The notes under the pieces were generated by a model. The model did not search any database. It saw only the letters and a list, made by a program, of their open reading frames with translations, and was not told the DNA's origin. Below are positions 24,533 to 35,625 of a DNA stretch of 64,000 bases, piece after piece. The stretch's first letter is position 1; each line of letters begins with the position of its first letter. This DNA is from Aldrovandia affinis. Lineage: Eukaryota > Chordata > Actinopteri > Notacanthiformes > Halosauridae. The translations under genes and the position numbers were made by a program. Location: contig JAINUG010000192.1 in NCBI GenBank assembly GCA_029706075.1, positions 807,001-871,000 of the forward strand. The letters run 5' to 3'.

Positions 24533-25370
24533 ACTAAATCTCAATACAGACTGTACACACACATACATACATAGCTGTGCTTGTCTGTGAGCAGCGCTGC
24601 CCACATTAGTGCCCCGGGCCTGCCACTCCAGAGGCCCGAGCTGTCACAGCCCGCATTACCAAATAGGGCGTGCATAAAGCCCTTCCCCCCCGTTCAGCTG
24701 CGTCTCACAGTGTTAGCAACGTTAGCACGCTAGCCACCATGGGCCTCGCCCCTCTGACCGGACCTCAGAGGCCTCGCTCCCTCACGCTGCCTGAATGTGG
24801 GCCACGGTAGAGGAGTGAGACGACCGGACACAGGGAGCGGCTCTGTGCTCCTCATTAGGGCCGTACAGCCCTTAATGCCGGTCAGGTGCAGCCTCGAGTC
24901 CCCTTTAGGGATCGCTGAAAGGGCCCGGTCCTGCATTAGGATCAGGACTGGGCAGCCTTTGTCTGACCCACAGACAGGTCCCTGTGGATCACATGCCATC
25001 CCCCACCTCCTCTGTCTGATTGGTGGGGGTTTGCTCGCCATCTCTTTTCCACACCAGTCCCCTCAGATAAAAAATAAAGAGAGAGAGAGAGGGAGAGAGG
25101 GAGAAGGAGAGCGACACAGAGAGAGAGGAAAATACAGGGACAGAGAGTGGCTTTAAAGTAGGCTAATGCTTGACCTGAACGAGCAGCATTCAAGACCTCT
25201 GAAGCCAGTGGAAATAAGGGGAGGGGCAGGAGGCGGGGGGGGGGCTAAGAGAGCCGGTCAATACAGTAAATGAAAAACAGTATGTCAATAAGATAAGGAG
25301 ATTAGTGCTTATTGAGACAGTCTGCACAGAGCCATGGAGCAGGGCAGTGTTCAGCCTGCACCCTGAACAC
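24533..25370. other. Unique sequence, possible conserved noncoding DNA
   Basis: No gene recognised. 24600-25040 is GC-balanced and non-repetitive. A (GA)n stretch occurs at 25076-25130 and a G-run 'ggcggggggggggc' near 25230. Confidence 0.35.
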
Positions 25371-25374
25371 AGTG

Positions 25375-25545
25375 TGTTACTGACTCTCTTAACACAGTGA
25401 TACTGACTCTCTTAACACAGTGACACTGACTCTCTGAACACAGTGATACTGACTCTCTGAACGCACAGTGTTACTGACTCTCTGAACACAGTGATACTGA
25501 CTCTCTGAATGCACTGTGTTACTGTGTTAGTGTTACTGACTCTCA
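25375..25545. repeat. ~27-bp minisatellite
   Basis: Six imperfect copies of 'actgactctcttaacacagt' + 'gat'. Confidence 0.88.
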
Positions 25546-25954
25546 ACAACAAACTGTTGTTTCTGCTGTTCTAGTTCTCGCCAATGTTCCCAACACAGCT
25601 GTGACAAATCCAGGTTTTTAAATAAAAACGTGTACTTTCTTGAAGCGTGAACCCGTTTCGCTGTGGCAATGCAAGATCATTAAAACAGAACAGGAAACAC
25701 CTTACGCAACGTGCAAGAACTGACACCTTCCCTGTTTGCAATGCAGTGTGAACGCAACTCTCAGCTAAATGCTTCTTTTGGGTATAAGGGAGAGCTTCCA
25801 CCTGCATGTATATCATTGGTGTACAGACTGCTCTGCGTCAGCCTGTGTGTTTGGGATGTTTTGTAATGCCTCTCACATCTGCAGGGTGTGGCATGGTGTT
25901 TACATACTATTATTCAGTACAGTTCAGTTCAGTGCTTGACTACAGCCGGCAGTG

Positions 25955-26325
25955 TGTCTGTGCTGGGATACAGACAGCAGTGTGTTTGTTCTGGGATACA
26001 GACAGCAGTGTGTCTGTGCTGTGATACAGAGAGCAATGTGTCTGTGTTGGGATACAGACAGCAATGTGTTTGTGCTGGGATACAGACAGCAGTGTGTCTG
26101 TGCTGGGATACAGACAGCAGTTTGTTTGTTCTGGGATACAGACAGCAGTGTGTCTGTGCTGGGATACAGACAGCAGTTTGTTTGTGTTGGGATACAGACA
26201 ACAGTGTGTTTATGCTGTGATACAGACAGCAGTGTGTCTGTGCTGGGATACAGACAGCAGTGTGTTTGTTCTGGGATACAGACAGCAGTGTGTCTGTTCT
26301 GGGATACAGAGAGCAATGTGTTCCA
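25955..26325. repeat. 28-bp minisatellite
   Basis: About 13 copies of 'ctgggatacagacagcagtg' + 'tgtctgtg'. Frames of up to 152 codons are open on both strands because 28-bp units cycle through frames without stops; they are not genes. Confidence 0.93.
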
Positions 26326-27615
26326 AAGCAGAAGAGCAGGCTGATTGAGTAACAGAGATGTGTTTGGGCACATGTCTGACACACAGCAGTAATGAAGAGA
26401 GAATGAGATCAGCCGCGTGGCCGTGGGCCAGGTGAAAACACATCATAAAACAGAGACCTTCCAATAAAACAGCATCCATCCTGTGACTGTCTCTGACAAG
26501 CACAAACTTCTCTCTCCAGAGTCAAACGCTGCTTTCTTCACTTTGTCTGGACCGAGGCTGATGCAGGTTTAAACTGCTCCAGCGATCAGTTTTGGCCCTG
26601 AAGGTGTATCAGATCGAGGGCGCCTGGCCAAAATGACTGAGCCATAAAGATCACGGCCAAAGAAACAGGGCCGTTTGTGACATTTTTACTTTGTGCAACA
26701 CTCAGCCGTGCTTGGCTTTGTCTTTATCTTAAACCATAACGCCACATAATATGTGACAATTAAGTGCTCAAAGAGAGTTAACCTCAGGCTCTGTGGTTAT
26801 ATTCTGTGTCACGTTGTGTTGAATATATTACAGCTCTATCTGATTTCTCCATTTAAATCGTGGATGGTTTAAACCTAAATGGTTGTGCAATATAATTTAT
26901 TATCGATATGCTTTAAAATGTAATAATGTTACACTTCAGATTTTAGGATCGACGGGCCGTTTCTTGTTCTCTCAGGGGCCAATAAAACCCACAGTCTGAG
27001 TCTGTCTGAGCATCAGCACTGAAACCACATCGTTACTGAAACCACCAGAACACGGGGCCCAAGAGATGGGCTGGGTCCTCCAGATTCCGTTCACATTCAA
27101 AAGTCTAAACTGCACATTTTTCAGTTTGAGATGTGGGCTGAAACCTCTATGGGAAAGGGAAACAGTGCTGTACCTGTCATGCCTGCACCTGTCCTATGCA
27201 CATTCCTTCACAGACAGACCTGATCGATTGATCCATTCTAGAAACTGCACAGCATAATAATACATTTAAAGGCAGGTAGTTCAGTAAAAAAAAAAACCCA
27301 GGCAGACAGAATTATGTATGCCACACATATAGAAATGCAGCAAACACAATCCTTCGGCCGTTTCTTGAAAAACTCTACGAGGAACATTCTGACAAACTGC
27401 ATTTGCTGGGGCTGCAGTTCAGTGGCTGTCATCCGCAACAGTTCTCCGTTGGCAAGGGATCGATGTTAGAGGCACGAAAGGACAGACGGTCCAACCCCCA
27501 CCCCCCTCCCCTTCCCTCACCCGGGGGAACAGGTATTGGGATGGGAATCGGACACACTGTTAATTTAAAAGAAGAATGGTTTCAAAAAATGTCTAAGCAA
27601 CAGCACTTCAGCGCT
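26326..27615. other. Unique sequence, no gene seen
   Basis: Non-repetitive intron-like DNA. The stretch at 26560-26800 has balanced composition and could be a conserved noncoding element, which only a cross-species alignment can show. Confidence 0.35.
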
Positions 27616-27619
27616 TTTC

Positions 27620-27980
27620 AGAACCGCGAGAGACCAGATAAAACAGGAGGTGAGAGCTGCCATCCCGCCGAGCGCCGTCTCCGCAGGGAGAACCCTCGAA
27701 CCCGCGCCGGCACAGCGCGGCGGCAGGCTGACTACTCACGCGGGGCTGCGGTCTGGCTGTAACCGCGGGCGACGGCAGGGCTTGTATTTCCCAGCACTCA
27801 CGGGAGCCTCCAGGTGAGTCACAAGGGGGCGTGTTTGGAAGCGTGCCCGAGCCCCTTCCGCTCGCACGCTGCGGTGGCTCTGGAGCTCCGGCTGGGCTGT
27901 TCAAACCTGCAGCCGTCGTTCAAGCAGCATCTCGGTCCGACGGAAAGACAGCGGAGCTCGATGACTCAGCGAACGCTGTG
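27620..27980. promoter_or_regulatory. CpG island, candidate internal promoter or 5' exon
   Basis: The densest CpG cluster of the window ('ccgcgccggcacagcgcggc', 'ccgcgggcgacgg'). GTGAGT donor-like words occur on the minus strand (boundaries near 27740 and 27803) and on the plus strand (after 27813, ctccag/gtgagt). Since SHANK2 genes in other vertebrates use several promoters, a minus-strand first exon is possible; this is inference. Confidence 0.4.
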
Positions 27981-28394
27981 CTCAGACACCACACAGGATA
28001 TTTTACAGAGTCAGTTATTAAAGTCGTATCATCGTTTCATCCGCAGCCAGCAGCCATATTACCGATGTCTGTGGGCGTCTGCGTTAAACGTCCTTTTGTG
28101 AGGCCCATTCAGTCATGTTGGCCACTTCCTGACACAGTGCGTTTATCTGAGAGGTATGGTTATCAATCTGCCTCGTAAACACTTGATGTTGATTTCGCCG
28201 GGACTCAATCAACATTGCTCCTTAAATACAAGTGTTCCTTTTGTTCTACACAAACACAGTTTGGTGAGGTCGGCAGCTGCCAACATTAACACCACTAAAA
28301 TATGTTTGTGAAGGGAAAAAAGTGCACACTTGCACGTCAAAGCGAAGATGGAATCCAGGCATTTGTCTGTGACACCGGTGAAATCGTATGAGCT

Positions 28395-28708
28395 CCCGGT
28401 GTACGGAGCTGCTCCCTCGTGTGGAGAAGAGTACAGGCTCCTGGTGTACAGAGCTGCTCCCTCAGTGTGGGGGGTAGAGCCCTGGTGAGCTCCCAGTGTA
28501 CAGAGCTGCTCCCTCAGTGTGGGGGTAGAGTATCCTGGTGTACAGAGCTCCCAGTGTACAGAGCTGCTCCCTCGTGTGGAGAAGAGTACAGGCTCCTGGT
28601 GTACAGAGCTGCTCCCTCAGTGTGGGGTAGAGTATGAGCTCCTGGTGTACAGAGCTGCTCCCTCAGTGTGGGGTAGAGTATGAGCTCCCAGTGTACAGAG
28701 CTACTCCC
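28395..28708. repeat. ~44-bp minisatellite
   Basis: About seven copies of 'gtgtacagagctgctccctc' followed by 'agtgtggggtagagtatgagctcc', some shortened. Confidence 0.9.
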
Positions 28709-28784
28709 TTGGCCACGCTCTTATCTCCATGCCGCCAGTTCCCTCTGCTGTTTGCTGAATATCCTTACACTCAAAATATGTGTG

Positions 28785-28900
28785 TGTGGGGGGGTGGGGG
28801 TGACTGTGCAAGCCCGAGCTGGCCTAGGCGGGAGGGAGGAGAAATGGGCGGGGTGGGGGTGGGGTGAAGCGCTACTGCTCTGTGAGAGGGAGGAGGGGGG
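28785..28900 (+). other. G-run cluster, potential G-quadruplex
   Basis: Repeated G3+ runs ('tgggggggtgggggtg', 'gggcggggtgggggtgggg') separated by short loops meet the usual G4 pattern on the plus strand. Confidence 0.5.
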
Positions 28901-30455
28901 GCTCAGCGAGGACAGGATTAGACGCAGGGACATTCATGCAGCTCCAACAATGGCAAATAAGACGCACCAAAACGCCAGCGCGCAAAACGCAGTGGACATA
29001 CAGACTCGAACTGCGCTTATCGGGACCGTGAAACAGCTCCCACCCCCTCAGAGTCACACGGCACAAACCGCAAACACAACGGGTGCTCGTCATCTACAAA
29101 AAGAACCCAGTTCATCATGTGCACAGCACTGTGTGTTTTTAGACTTGTGTGTAATCTCAACACAACTGTGTGAGTTACTCTGGCTAAGAGAATCTGTTAA
29201 ATGCCTACAATGTAAATGTAAAATGTAAATAATTTCACACCGAAGAGCAGTCCATTTAAAAACACACACCAGCGCCATTTCAATCGGTTGTTTTTTTCTC
29301 ACAGAAGTGGGAGACATCGCAACAGCACTTGACATATCATGACATATGTTTTTGTTTGTGACAATGCAGTCAAAACAATATGCCTTTACGCATATCTGAA
29401 AGGCATTTCGATCAATTGAAATTTTCCATTGAAAAGAAATCAATTCCAAACAAACAGAACAAGTGTTGCCCTCATTACTGTACACGCAAGTCGGATATGT
29501 AAAAATGTAATGCAATGTCAAAGGCAGATTGCAATTTTAGCCTCAAAACCTATATCCACTACGACTAATGGCAAAAGAGAGCTCCCAAACCCTCTGGTAC
29601 CAGGCACTTTCTACTGGCCCTAGAGAAATCACACTGTTGAGCTGTCTGAACTCAGGGGTTCAAATGAAGGGGAGCAGAGATGAATGTCAGAGCAAGAAGA
29701 TCGTTACTCGTCTGTTCCTCAGTCTAATCACCACCAGCACGCAGAACCTTTGTGATCCACGGTCATCAATCTAAATTCAAAGCTGTTTCCGAGTCTGTCT
29801 ACACAGTACAGAGATCAGGGCAAGAGAACTGCCTTCATCTGAGCCCTTTTCCCCCAGACATCGACAACAAGCTGCCCGATTACCCACAATGCTCCAGGGT
29901 CCACATTCGTCACACAACATCAACAACAGGCTAGCAACATGCCGCGATTACCCACAATGCTCCAGTCTATACTGCGTGGGATACGTTGTCACTCTGACGA
30001 ATATGAAAATGATTTAACGTAATCCAAAATGAACCATAAATAAATGGATAAAGAAAATTAAACAACAGTTACAGACTGGCTGTGCACCCAGAATAACCAT
30101 ATTTACACATTAATAGGGAAGGCAACATGAACACTGAATTCTGCTCCCTCTGCTTTCATACAATTCCACAACAGAGAAATGTAAGCGCAAGATATATCTA
30201 AAAAAATAAATAAAAAAAAACCTTGGATACAAGCAGTAGGGTGACTCAAATCTGCCCCACTAATACAAATTTCTTCCCGGCTTTCCTTTCTTTCAGGTAG
30301 TTCATTGATCAATTAATGCAACTGATTGGCCAACGTGTCCTCACACCTGACTCCCAGGTAAAGAAAGGGTGGAAAAACAGCAGCACTCGGCCCACAAGGA
30401 CCGTGATTTGAGTAACCGTGCAGTAGTGGGTAGTAGTTTAACAGTGTGGACTTCT
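28901..30455. other. Unique sequence with one SINE/LINE tail scrap
   Basis: No gene seen. 'ctctggctaagagaatctgt' + 'taaatgcc' at about 29178-29205, followed by 'atgtaaatgtaaaatgtaaat', is a diverged plus-strand fish SINE/LINE tail. Confidence 0.45.
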
Positions 30456-30459
30456 GAAC

Positions 30460-30812
30460 CCCCACATCCACCTCAATCTGAACCCCACATCCAGCACCTC
30501 AATCTGAACCCCACATCCACCTCAATCTGAGCCCCCACATCCACCTCAATCTGAACCCCCACATCCACCTCAATCTGAACCCCCACATCCACCTCAATCT
30601 GAGCCCCCACATCCACCTCAATCTGAGCCCCCACATCCACCTCAATCTGAACTCCCATATCCAGCACCTCGATCTGAACCCCACATCCACCTCAATCTGA
30701 ACCCCCACATCCAGCTCAATCTGAGCCCCCACAACCACCTCAATCTGAACCCCCACATCCACCTCAATCTGAACCCCCAGACCCACCTCAATCTGAACCC
30801 CACATCCACCAC
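30460..30812. repeat. 24-bp minisatellite beside the SHANK splice donor
   Basis: About 14 copies of 'acccccacatccacctcaat' + 'ctga', with variants 'gagcccccac' and 'ccagcacctc'. It ends about 20 bp from the donor of the 24-codon exon, so on the sense strand the intron enters the array almost at once. Confidence 0.95.
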
Positions 30813-30834
30813 TTCAGAACATGTGCTCTCTTAC

Positions 30835-30906
30835 CTTGGTGTGGAGCTTGGCCAGCTGCTTGTCGTCTAAGTGGGTCTGGGTGTAAACCCGCCTCTTGTA
30901 ACGAAA
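30835..30906 (-). CDS. shank2: SHANK-family scaffold protein, next coding exon (24 codons)
   Basis: This 72-bp exon on the minus strand encodes FRYKRRVYTQTHLDDKQLAK then LHTK, the conserved linker between the N-terminal SPN domain and the first ankyrin repeat of SHANK proteins. It is bounded by an acceptor (cttcacag, minus strand) and a GTAAGA donor, and both ends fall on codon boundaries, so it joins in phase to the exon at 33512-33715 (which ends Y-L-E). The order Y-L-E then F-R-Y-K matches the known family. The donor lies only about 20 bp from a 24-bp-unit minisatellite at 30460-30812. The following exon, expected to begin with the first ankyrin repeat at lower coordinates, was looked for and not found by eye, so it is probably outside the window. 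Paralogue assignment rests on recall and is less certain than the family. Confidence 0.93.
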
Positions 30907-31837
30907 CTGTGAAGTAGGAGAGAGATAAAACCGATTAGTCTTTATTTAGAGTTTGGGCCGCCCGAGTCAACAATCTTCCAGCCTTCTCAGTCGACATGGC
31001 TCAGTGCATTCTTTCATCAGCCCAACACTGCAGGGTAAAGTGTAGACCCACATCTCCATGTTTCCAGCTCCAAATCCCTTCTGCTGCTTGCGATGCACTG
31101 CTCACTGCTGATCTCTGATGAGCAACATCGCTTCACAATGCCACAATGCCGTTTCATTAGAGTACGGTAATAATTTGAGTAATGCAGTTCATTAGAGAAC
31201 GTCATCCAATTAAGAAAGTGACGTTGGAAGACAGACACACTGTTGCCGGGCTGACAGAAGGACAGAGGGGGTGCTGGTTTATAGAGAGACAGAGGGGTGC
31301 TGTTTTATGGAGACAGAGTTCATTCTGCTTCAGACCTGCACACTCTGCAGGTACAGCAGTCACTGCTTTTCATTTTGAAACAGAACAAACCAGCAGCTGT
31401 GTGGCACTTGTCATTTTCTTCATAAAATAAATAAATGGAATAAAAACATGGCCTAAGGGGCACAAGTGACTAAAATGACATTGTGGCATTGCTCGCGGTA
31501 AAACAAACTCTTCTCCCAGCCTTCATTTACATGATTATTTTTAAATGTCAACCAGGCTTTCTGCATCTTTAGAGCAGGACCTGCTGGCCATGCTGCCCTG
31601 ATTACTTCATGGTATATTATGACATCACCTAGGGCCACATTGAGTCTCACAGAGGCTGGTGAGAACTTGGGAGACTGCAAACCAGTGAAGCATCGACTCG
31701 AGGCATTGTGCACACCATGAACTGAGAAAGCCAGGGACCACAATGTGAACGTGAATCCCCCACAGTGCATCTGTCTGAAGCGTGGCGGTTCAGGCACACT
31801 GCAAGAGATTCCCAGCGTCTTTCATAACAACAATCAC

Positions 31838-31950
31838 AAGGCCAGATTTACCTGAGCACCTGTTTAAGAGGCTTTACCTGAGCACCTGTGAGAGGCTTTA
31901 CCTGAACACCTGTGAGAGGCGTTACCTGAGCACCTGTGAGAGACTGAGCT
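31838..31950. repeat. ~24-bp tandem repeat
   Basis: Four imperfect copies of 'ttacctgagcacctgtgaga' + 'ggc'. A two-copy 'gacagaggggtgctg' repeat lies at 31258-31315. Confidence 0.85.
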
Positions 31951-32144
31951 GCCTCAGCTCTTTGGCTTCACTGCTGATAGACTGACAAAAAAAACTAAAA
32001 TGCACATCTCAAGCTTGAAAATAAATCTTGTTAAAGCAGTGCAAGGGAGCACAGCTTTTGCATGGATGTCAAATTTGGATGTGAAATGAAACTTCTCAGG
32101 CCCAAACAAGCAATTCCAATGTTAAAAAAGGCAGCAGAACAGAG

Positions 32145-32445
32145 GCCTCCTGCGTGGTCCAGTGGTTACAACGTCCGATGCTGGCCACGGAGACCGGGGT
32201 TCAAAGCTCTGGCCGGGAGTGCCACCAGGGGCGGCGATTGGCTGTCCGCCCCAGGGAGGGGGGAGGGAAGCCGGCATGACGTTCGCACATAAGAGTGGCC
32301 CTGTAGTACCGGGTTACGGTCCACAGCTTGGCGAGTGCCGTCTCGGAGAAGGCGTCTTTGCCTTCGTCACTACCGGTCGCAGGACTACGGCAGTGAACTC
32401 ACATTACTAGGGGGGGATTGACATAAAAATAGCGGGTCTAATTAA
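32145..32445 (+). mobile_element. tRNA-derived SINE, family A (copy 1)
   Basis: Starts 'gaggcctcctgcgtggtcca' with an A-box-like 'tggtccagtggt' and a B-box-like 'ggggttcaaagc'. The body has 'ggccgggagtgccaccaggg', 'gattggctgtcc' and 'aagagtggccctgt'. Copy 2 lies in reverse orientation at 57560-57770 with the same order of words. I do not know a name for the family. Confidence 0.75.
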
Positions 32446-32479
32446 AAGAAAAAAGGCAGCAGAACATGGCTGTCACAGC

Positions 32480-32680
32480 AGCAGCATGGTGCAGTGGGAG
32501 TGGAGACTGTCACCTCAACTCTGCAGGTTTGATTCCAGGAATGGCACTGCCTTTGTTTCCTTTAAATTGGGTACATTAAAGTACTTCACCTGAATTGCTT
32601 CAGTAAGTATGAAGCTGTTTGCTCTTTAAAAATGTTGCCCTGGTTAAGGACAGCTGCTAAGCAAAGCATTAGTTGGCAAT
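32480..32680 (+). mobile_element. tRNA-derived SINE, family B
   Basis: A box 'tggtgcagtggg' (32488-32499), B box 'aggtttgattcc' (32525-32536), then an unrelated middle and a tail 'gccctggttaaggacagctg' + 'ctaagcaaag', a variant of the common 'ggataagagcgtctgctaa' tail. A complete SINE structure of about 190 bp. Confidence 0.8.
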
Positions 32681-33511
32681 GGCTAATAATCATCATTGTG
32701 ATGAAAATGAAATGTGTGTAATACAGATGGATCTGTGCTTTAATTCAAAGAGGAAGTGGCCATTACATAAATATGGATTTCAATGTTCTGCACCTAACTG
32801 CATCAGTCCATTTCCTGGTTATGAGCACATGGACTCCAGTAACATTATTATTCTGTCAGATGTACTGGGAAAAACACGACTGTACATTTCAAATAAAACC
32901 AAGGGAAATGCGCACACATTTCAGGCATGTTTGGCGCTTGTTATGATTATCAAGTAGGGCATAGTGAGGGGGTCATGATGTGACCCTTCACCCCTGTCAG
33001 CTGACACAACTCAGAGCAGGAAGTATGGATCCTATGAGTTTATTTAAGCAGAAACATGCCACAGGGCCTTATCCAGCTGAACACTCTGCTTGGCAGTGGA
33101 TTATGGGTAATTTGTGGTATTATTAGTAATGTCTACTTTCAGCTTTCTCACTCAGCTAACGTGCTGTGTGAGTTTTGCTCTTCCCGTATGAAGTAACGTG
33201 TTTAGTCACGTACTCCAACACAGAGGTGGTCACATGGCTTCCCTCTCTGATTCTCCGGGGCGAGACCAGGTCAGGTACCAGGAGAGAAAGACCAAGTTGG
33301 AAATGACACTTATTTTTCAATTTAAATGCATAATGAAGAACAGCGTGATAGTACACATACTCTCAGGAGGGGAAATCATGACAGTTAATTTATGAAGCTC
33401 AGCGAGTCCCGGGTGTGCAGAGGTGACGGCTGAGCGAGGTGACGGCTGTGCGCTGTGATTGGTCCACGCGGCATCTGAGTCAGACTGTGCTGTGATTGGG
33501 GTACTCCTTAC

Positions 33512-33715
33512 CTCCAGATACGGGACGGGGGTGATATCGGGGAGAGGGTAGTCCCTCAGCAGCCTCTCCTCGTCCAGGAATTTGCCGGCCTTGCCGTTAT
33601 GGGCTGGCTGGAACAGGCCGTAGTTCAGCACGTCCTTCAGACTCTGATTGAGGTTGCACAGGATCTGCTGCTTGGAGGACCAGATCGGGGCATCCGGCTG
33701 GAACTTCATGCATTT
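33512..33715 (-). CDS. shank2: SHANK-family scaffold protein, internal coding exon (N-terminal region before the ankyrin repeats)
   Basis: This exon encodes 68 codons of a SHANK postsynaptic density scaffold, the protein that links glutamate receptor complexes to the actin cytoskeleton. On the minus strand it begins after a pyrimidine-rich acceptor (ctctctctcag) with K-C-M-K-F and ends with Y-L-E before a GTAAGG donor, so both borders are at codon boundaries. It contains LNQSLKDVLNYGLFQPA and GKFLDEERLLRDYP, hallmarks of the folded N-terminal (SPN/Ras-association-like) domain of SHANKs. Comparison with remembered human paralogues favours SHANK2 (ILC-LNQSLKDVLNYGLFQPA and GKFLDEERLLREYP are SHANK2-like) over SHANK1 and SHANK3; this is recall, not an alignment. 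It is followed 2.6 kb away by the next in-phase exon. No stop or frameshift is present, so it looks functional. SHANK1 or a fish-specific duplicate is the main alternative. Confidence 0.93.
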
Positions 33716-34809
33716 CTGAGAGAGAGAGAGAACGAGCATTTATTTACAGCATCACGTTACATTCACGGAGCCAAGGGTGAACGAGGTACCTTTCACACAC
33801 ACACACACCTGGGTCAGGTGAGAACGAAACACATGTCCACGCACACAGGTGAGAAGCATGTCCCTTGTGAAGCACGCAGCATTAATGAGCATTCAGCAGT
33901 ATTTCCAGAGCAGGTGTCCTGCTCCTCCTCATATAGAGCACTTGCACACGGCAGCCACATTGTGGAGCTTGTGCTACAACATACCCTATGCTGAGCGAGC
34001 CTTTCACAACCCTGCCTGAGAGCGTTAGCAACGCACAGCAACCGCCGAGACTATGCCTGCATCTCAACCGTACATCTGCACATACAGCTGCCTGTTTCAC
34101 ATTGCCACTGACTGATACAGAATAGTAAAGTTTCAACCAAGCGAATAACACATCAAATGAACATTCTTAAATTCACAGAAAGGAGGGATAGAGGACAGAA
34201 TGCTAAAATGAGTAAAGGAGGAGAACATGGGCACGGGAGAACAATCTGGCTGTGAAATCGTTTCCAAAACATCAGAGAAATCTTTCTGGAATTCCCTTCT
34301 CTGAAGCGGCTGCAAACATTCTCGTACTTTTAATCAAAACAATAAAACAGTGTCTCATACGCCCATATATAATTTGATCTGAAATCAGAAGAAATTGCTT
34401 TTTTGGATTCGTTTATTCCCAGAATGTCGTGTGAAATGCACCAAAGTCTGATCAATGGAAGGAGCCTTACGTGGAATTCGCAGTCCAATAAACAAAGCGA
34501 TGAAATAACATTCCAGCAAGACGGTTTATCCAACTCTGTCTGTAGCACAGATCAAATAAAAAACGTAATGATAATGAAAGTGAAACTCAGATAATATGGC
34601 TCTCTAAGGAGGGCAAATAAATTGATAAAGAAAGAAGACAATGTCCACTATCTATTCCACATTAGTGTAGGCAGTCAGTGGGCGTGAGACTTCCAACACA
34701 CCTGTAGCAGTGGGTGGTCAGGTGTATCAGACTCCAAACAGATCATTAAAGGTCATTAAAGGACACGGCAGGTGATTACACCTTACACTTCCTGGTCTAC
34801 TGAATGATC
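33716..34809. other. Intron upstream of the 68-codon SHANK exon, no gene seen
   Basis: Begins (minus strand) with the pyrimidine-rich acceptor tract of the exon. No other exon was recognised. Confidence 0.45.
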
Positions 34810-35372
34810 TTAAAGGACAATTCAAACCATATTCAATTTGATAAACTGTCCTTCTTCCCTATTGTAGTGTGAATGCAGTGTAATATGTTTCGTATACAAG
34901 AATTATTGAAGCTAAAACTAAAATGAAAAGACATTCTTGTTCAGCTTACTAAACTACAATATCCCAATAATGCATTTAGTTCTCTCCTGCCCACAACAAT
35001 GCAAAAACCATGCATTGCAGTTTGGGGAAATGAGGCAGTGGGGAAAAGAAAAGAATGGATCATTCTCCGTCTCGTGTAAAATGTAACAAAATAGTGAGTT
35101 GTCATGGCAATAAAAATCACTTTGCACATCCAGAACAGCCGAACAAACATGCCACGAGACGCCAACCTGCCCTTGTGCTCTGCAAACAGCAGAGAGTTCA
35201 AATCCTCCTGACTGGCGTGGAGGGCAGTCACGGTTCGTTTCTGCTTCAAATCAGGAAATTGCTGGCAAGATATCAAGAAATGTTGTACGAGTGTATCTAA
35301 TCATTTTTTCACACACATACTGTATATAGTGGGTTGATGAAAAATAGATTTTTGGGTAAACCTGCCCTTTAA
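34810..35372. mobile_element. Possible MITE with TTAA-type ends
   Basis: The left end 'ttaaaggacaattcaaacc' and the complement of the right end ('ttaaagggcaggtttaccc') share about 13 of 19 bases and both begin TTAA, as in piggyBac-related nonautonomous elements. The 560-bp interior has no transposase homology that I can see. Confidence 0.35.
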
Positions 35373-35452
35373 AGTTATAAATGCCTTTATCCTAGGTAAC
35401 TTTCATGCCACACATTTTACCTGCTGAATATTCACAAAAGAATGACCTTTAT

Positions 35453-35560
35453 CAAGGGACCTGGACCAAGGGACCTACACCAAGGGACCAAGGGACCCAC
35501 ACCAAGGGACCTACACCAAGGGACCAACAACAAGGGGCCTATATCAAGGGACTTACATCA
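35453..35560. repeat. ~12/24-bp tandem repeat
   Basis: About nine copies of 'accaagggacct' with spacer variants ('acaccaagggac'). Confidence 0.88.
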
Positions 35561-35625
35561 TTTTACATTTACATTTTAAGCATTTAGCAGACGCTCTTAT
35601 CCAGAGCGACTTACAAGATGTGCAT
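35560..35625 (-). mobile_element. SINE/LINE 3' tail fragment, minus strand
   Basis: 'agcatttagcagacgctctt' + 'atccagagcgacttac' is the reverse complement of the common fish tail. No tRNA head is present, so it is a 5'-truncated LINE or SINE copy. Confidence 0.85.

Larger units (their letters stand above)
30907..33511 (-). other. SHANK intron between the two recognised exons
   Basis: A 2,605-bp intron with GT donor (complement of ccttac, 33506-33511) and AG acceptor (complement of ctg at 30907-30909), phase 0. It contains a short tandem repeat near 31.85-31.95 kb and two different SINE copies (32.15 and 32.48 kb). No further coding sequence was recognised in it. Confidence 0.88.

Noticed and set aside
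25924..26384. 150-codon cysteine-rich frames on both strands
   Set aside because: Stop-free 28-bp minisatellite; repeated C-L-C-W-D-T-D-S-S is not a protein domain.
28680..29228. 182-codon plus-strand frame
   Set aside because: Starts in a minisatellite, crosses a G-run and ends in a SINE/LINE tail; no homology recognised.
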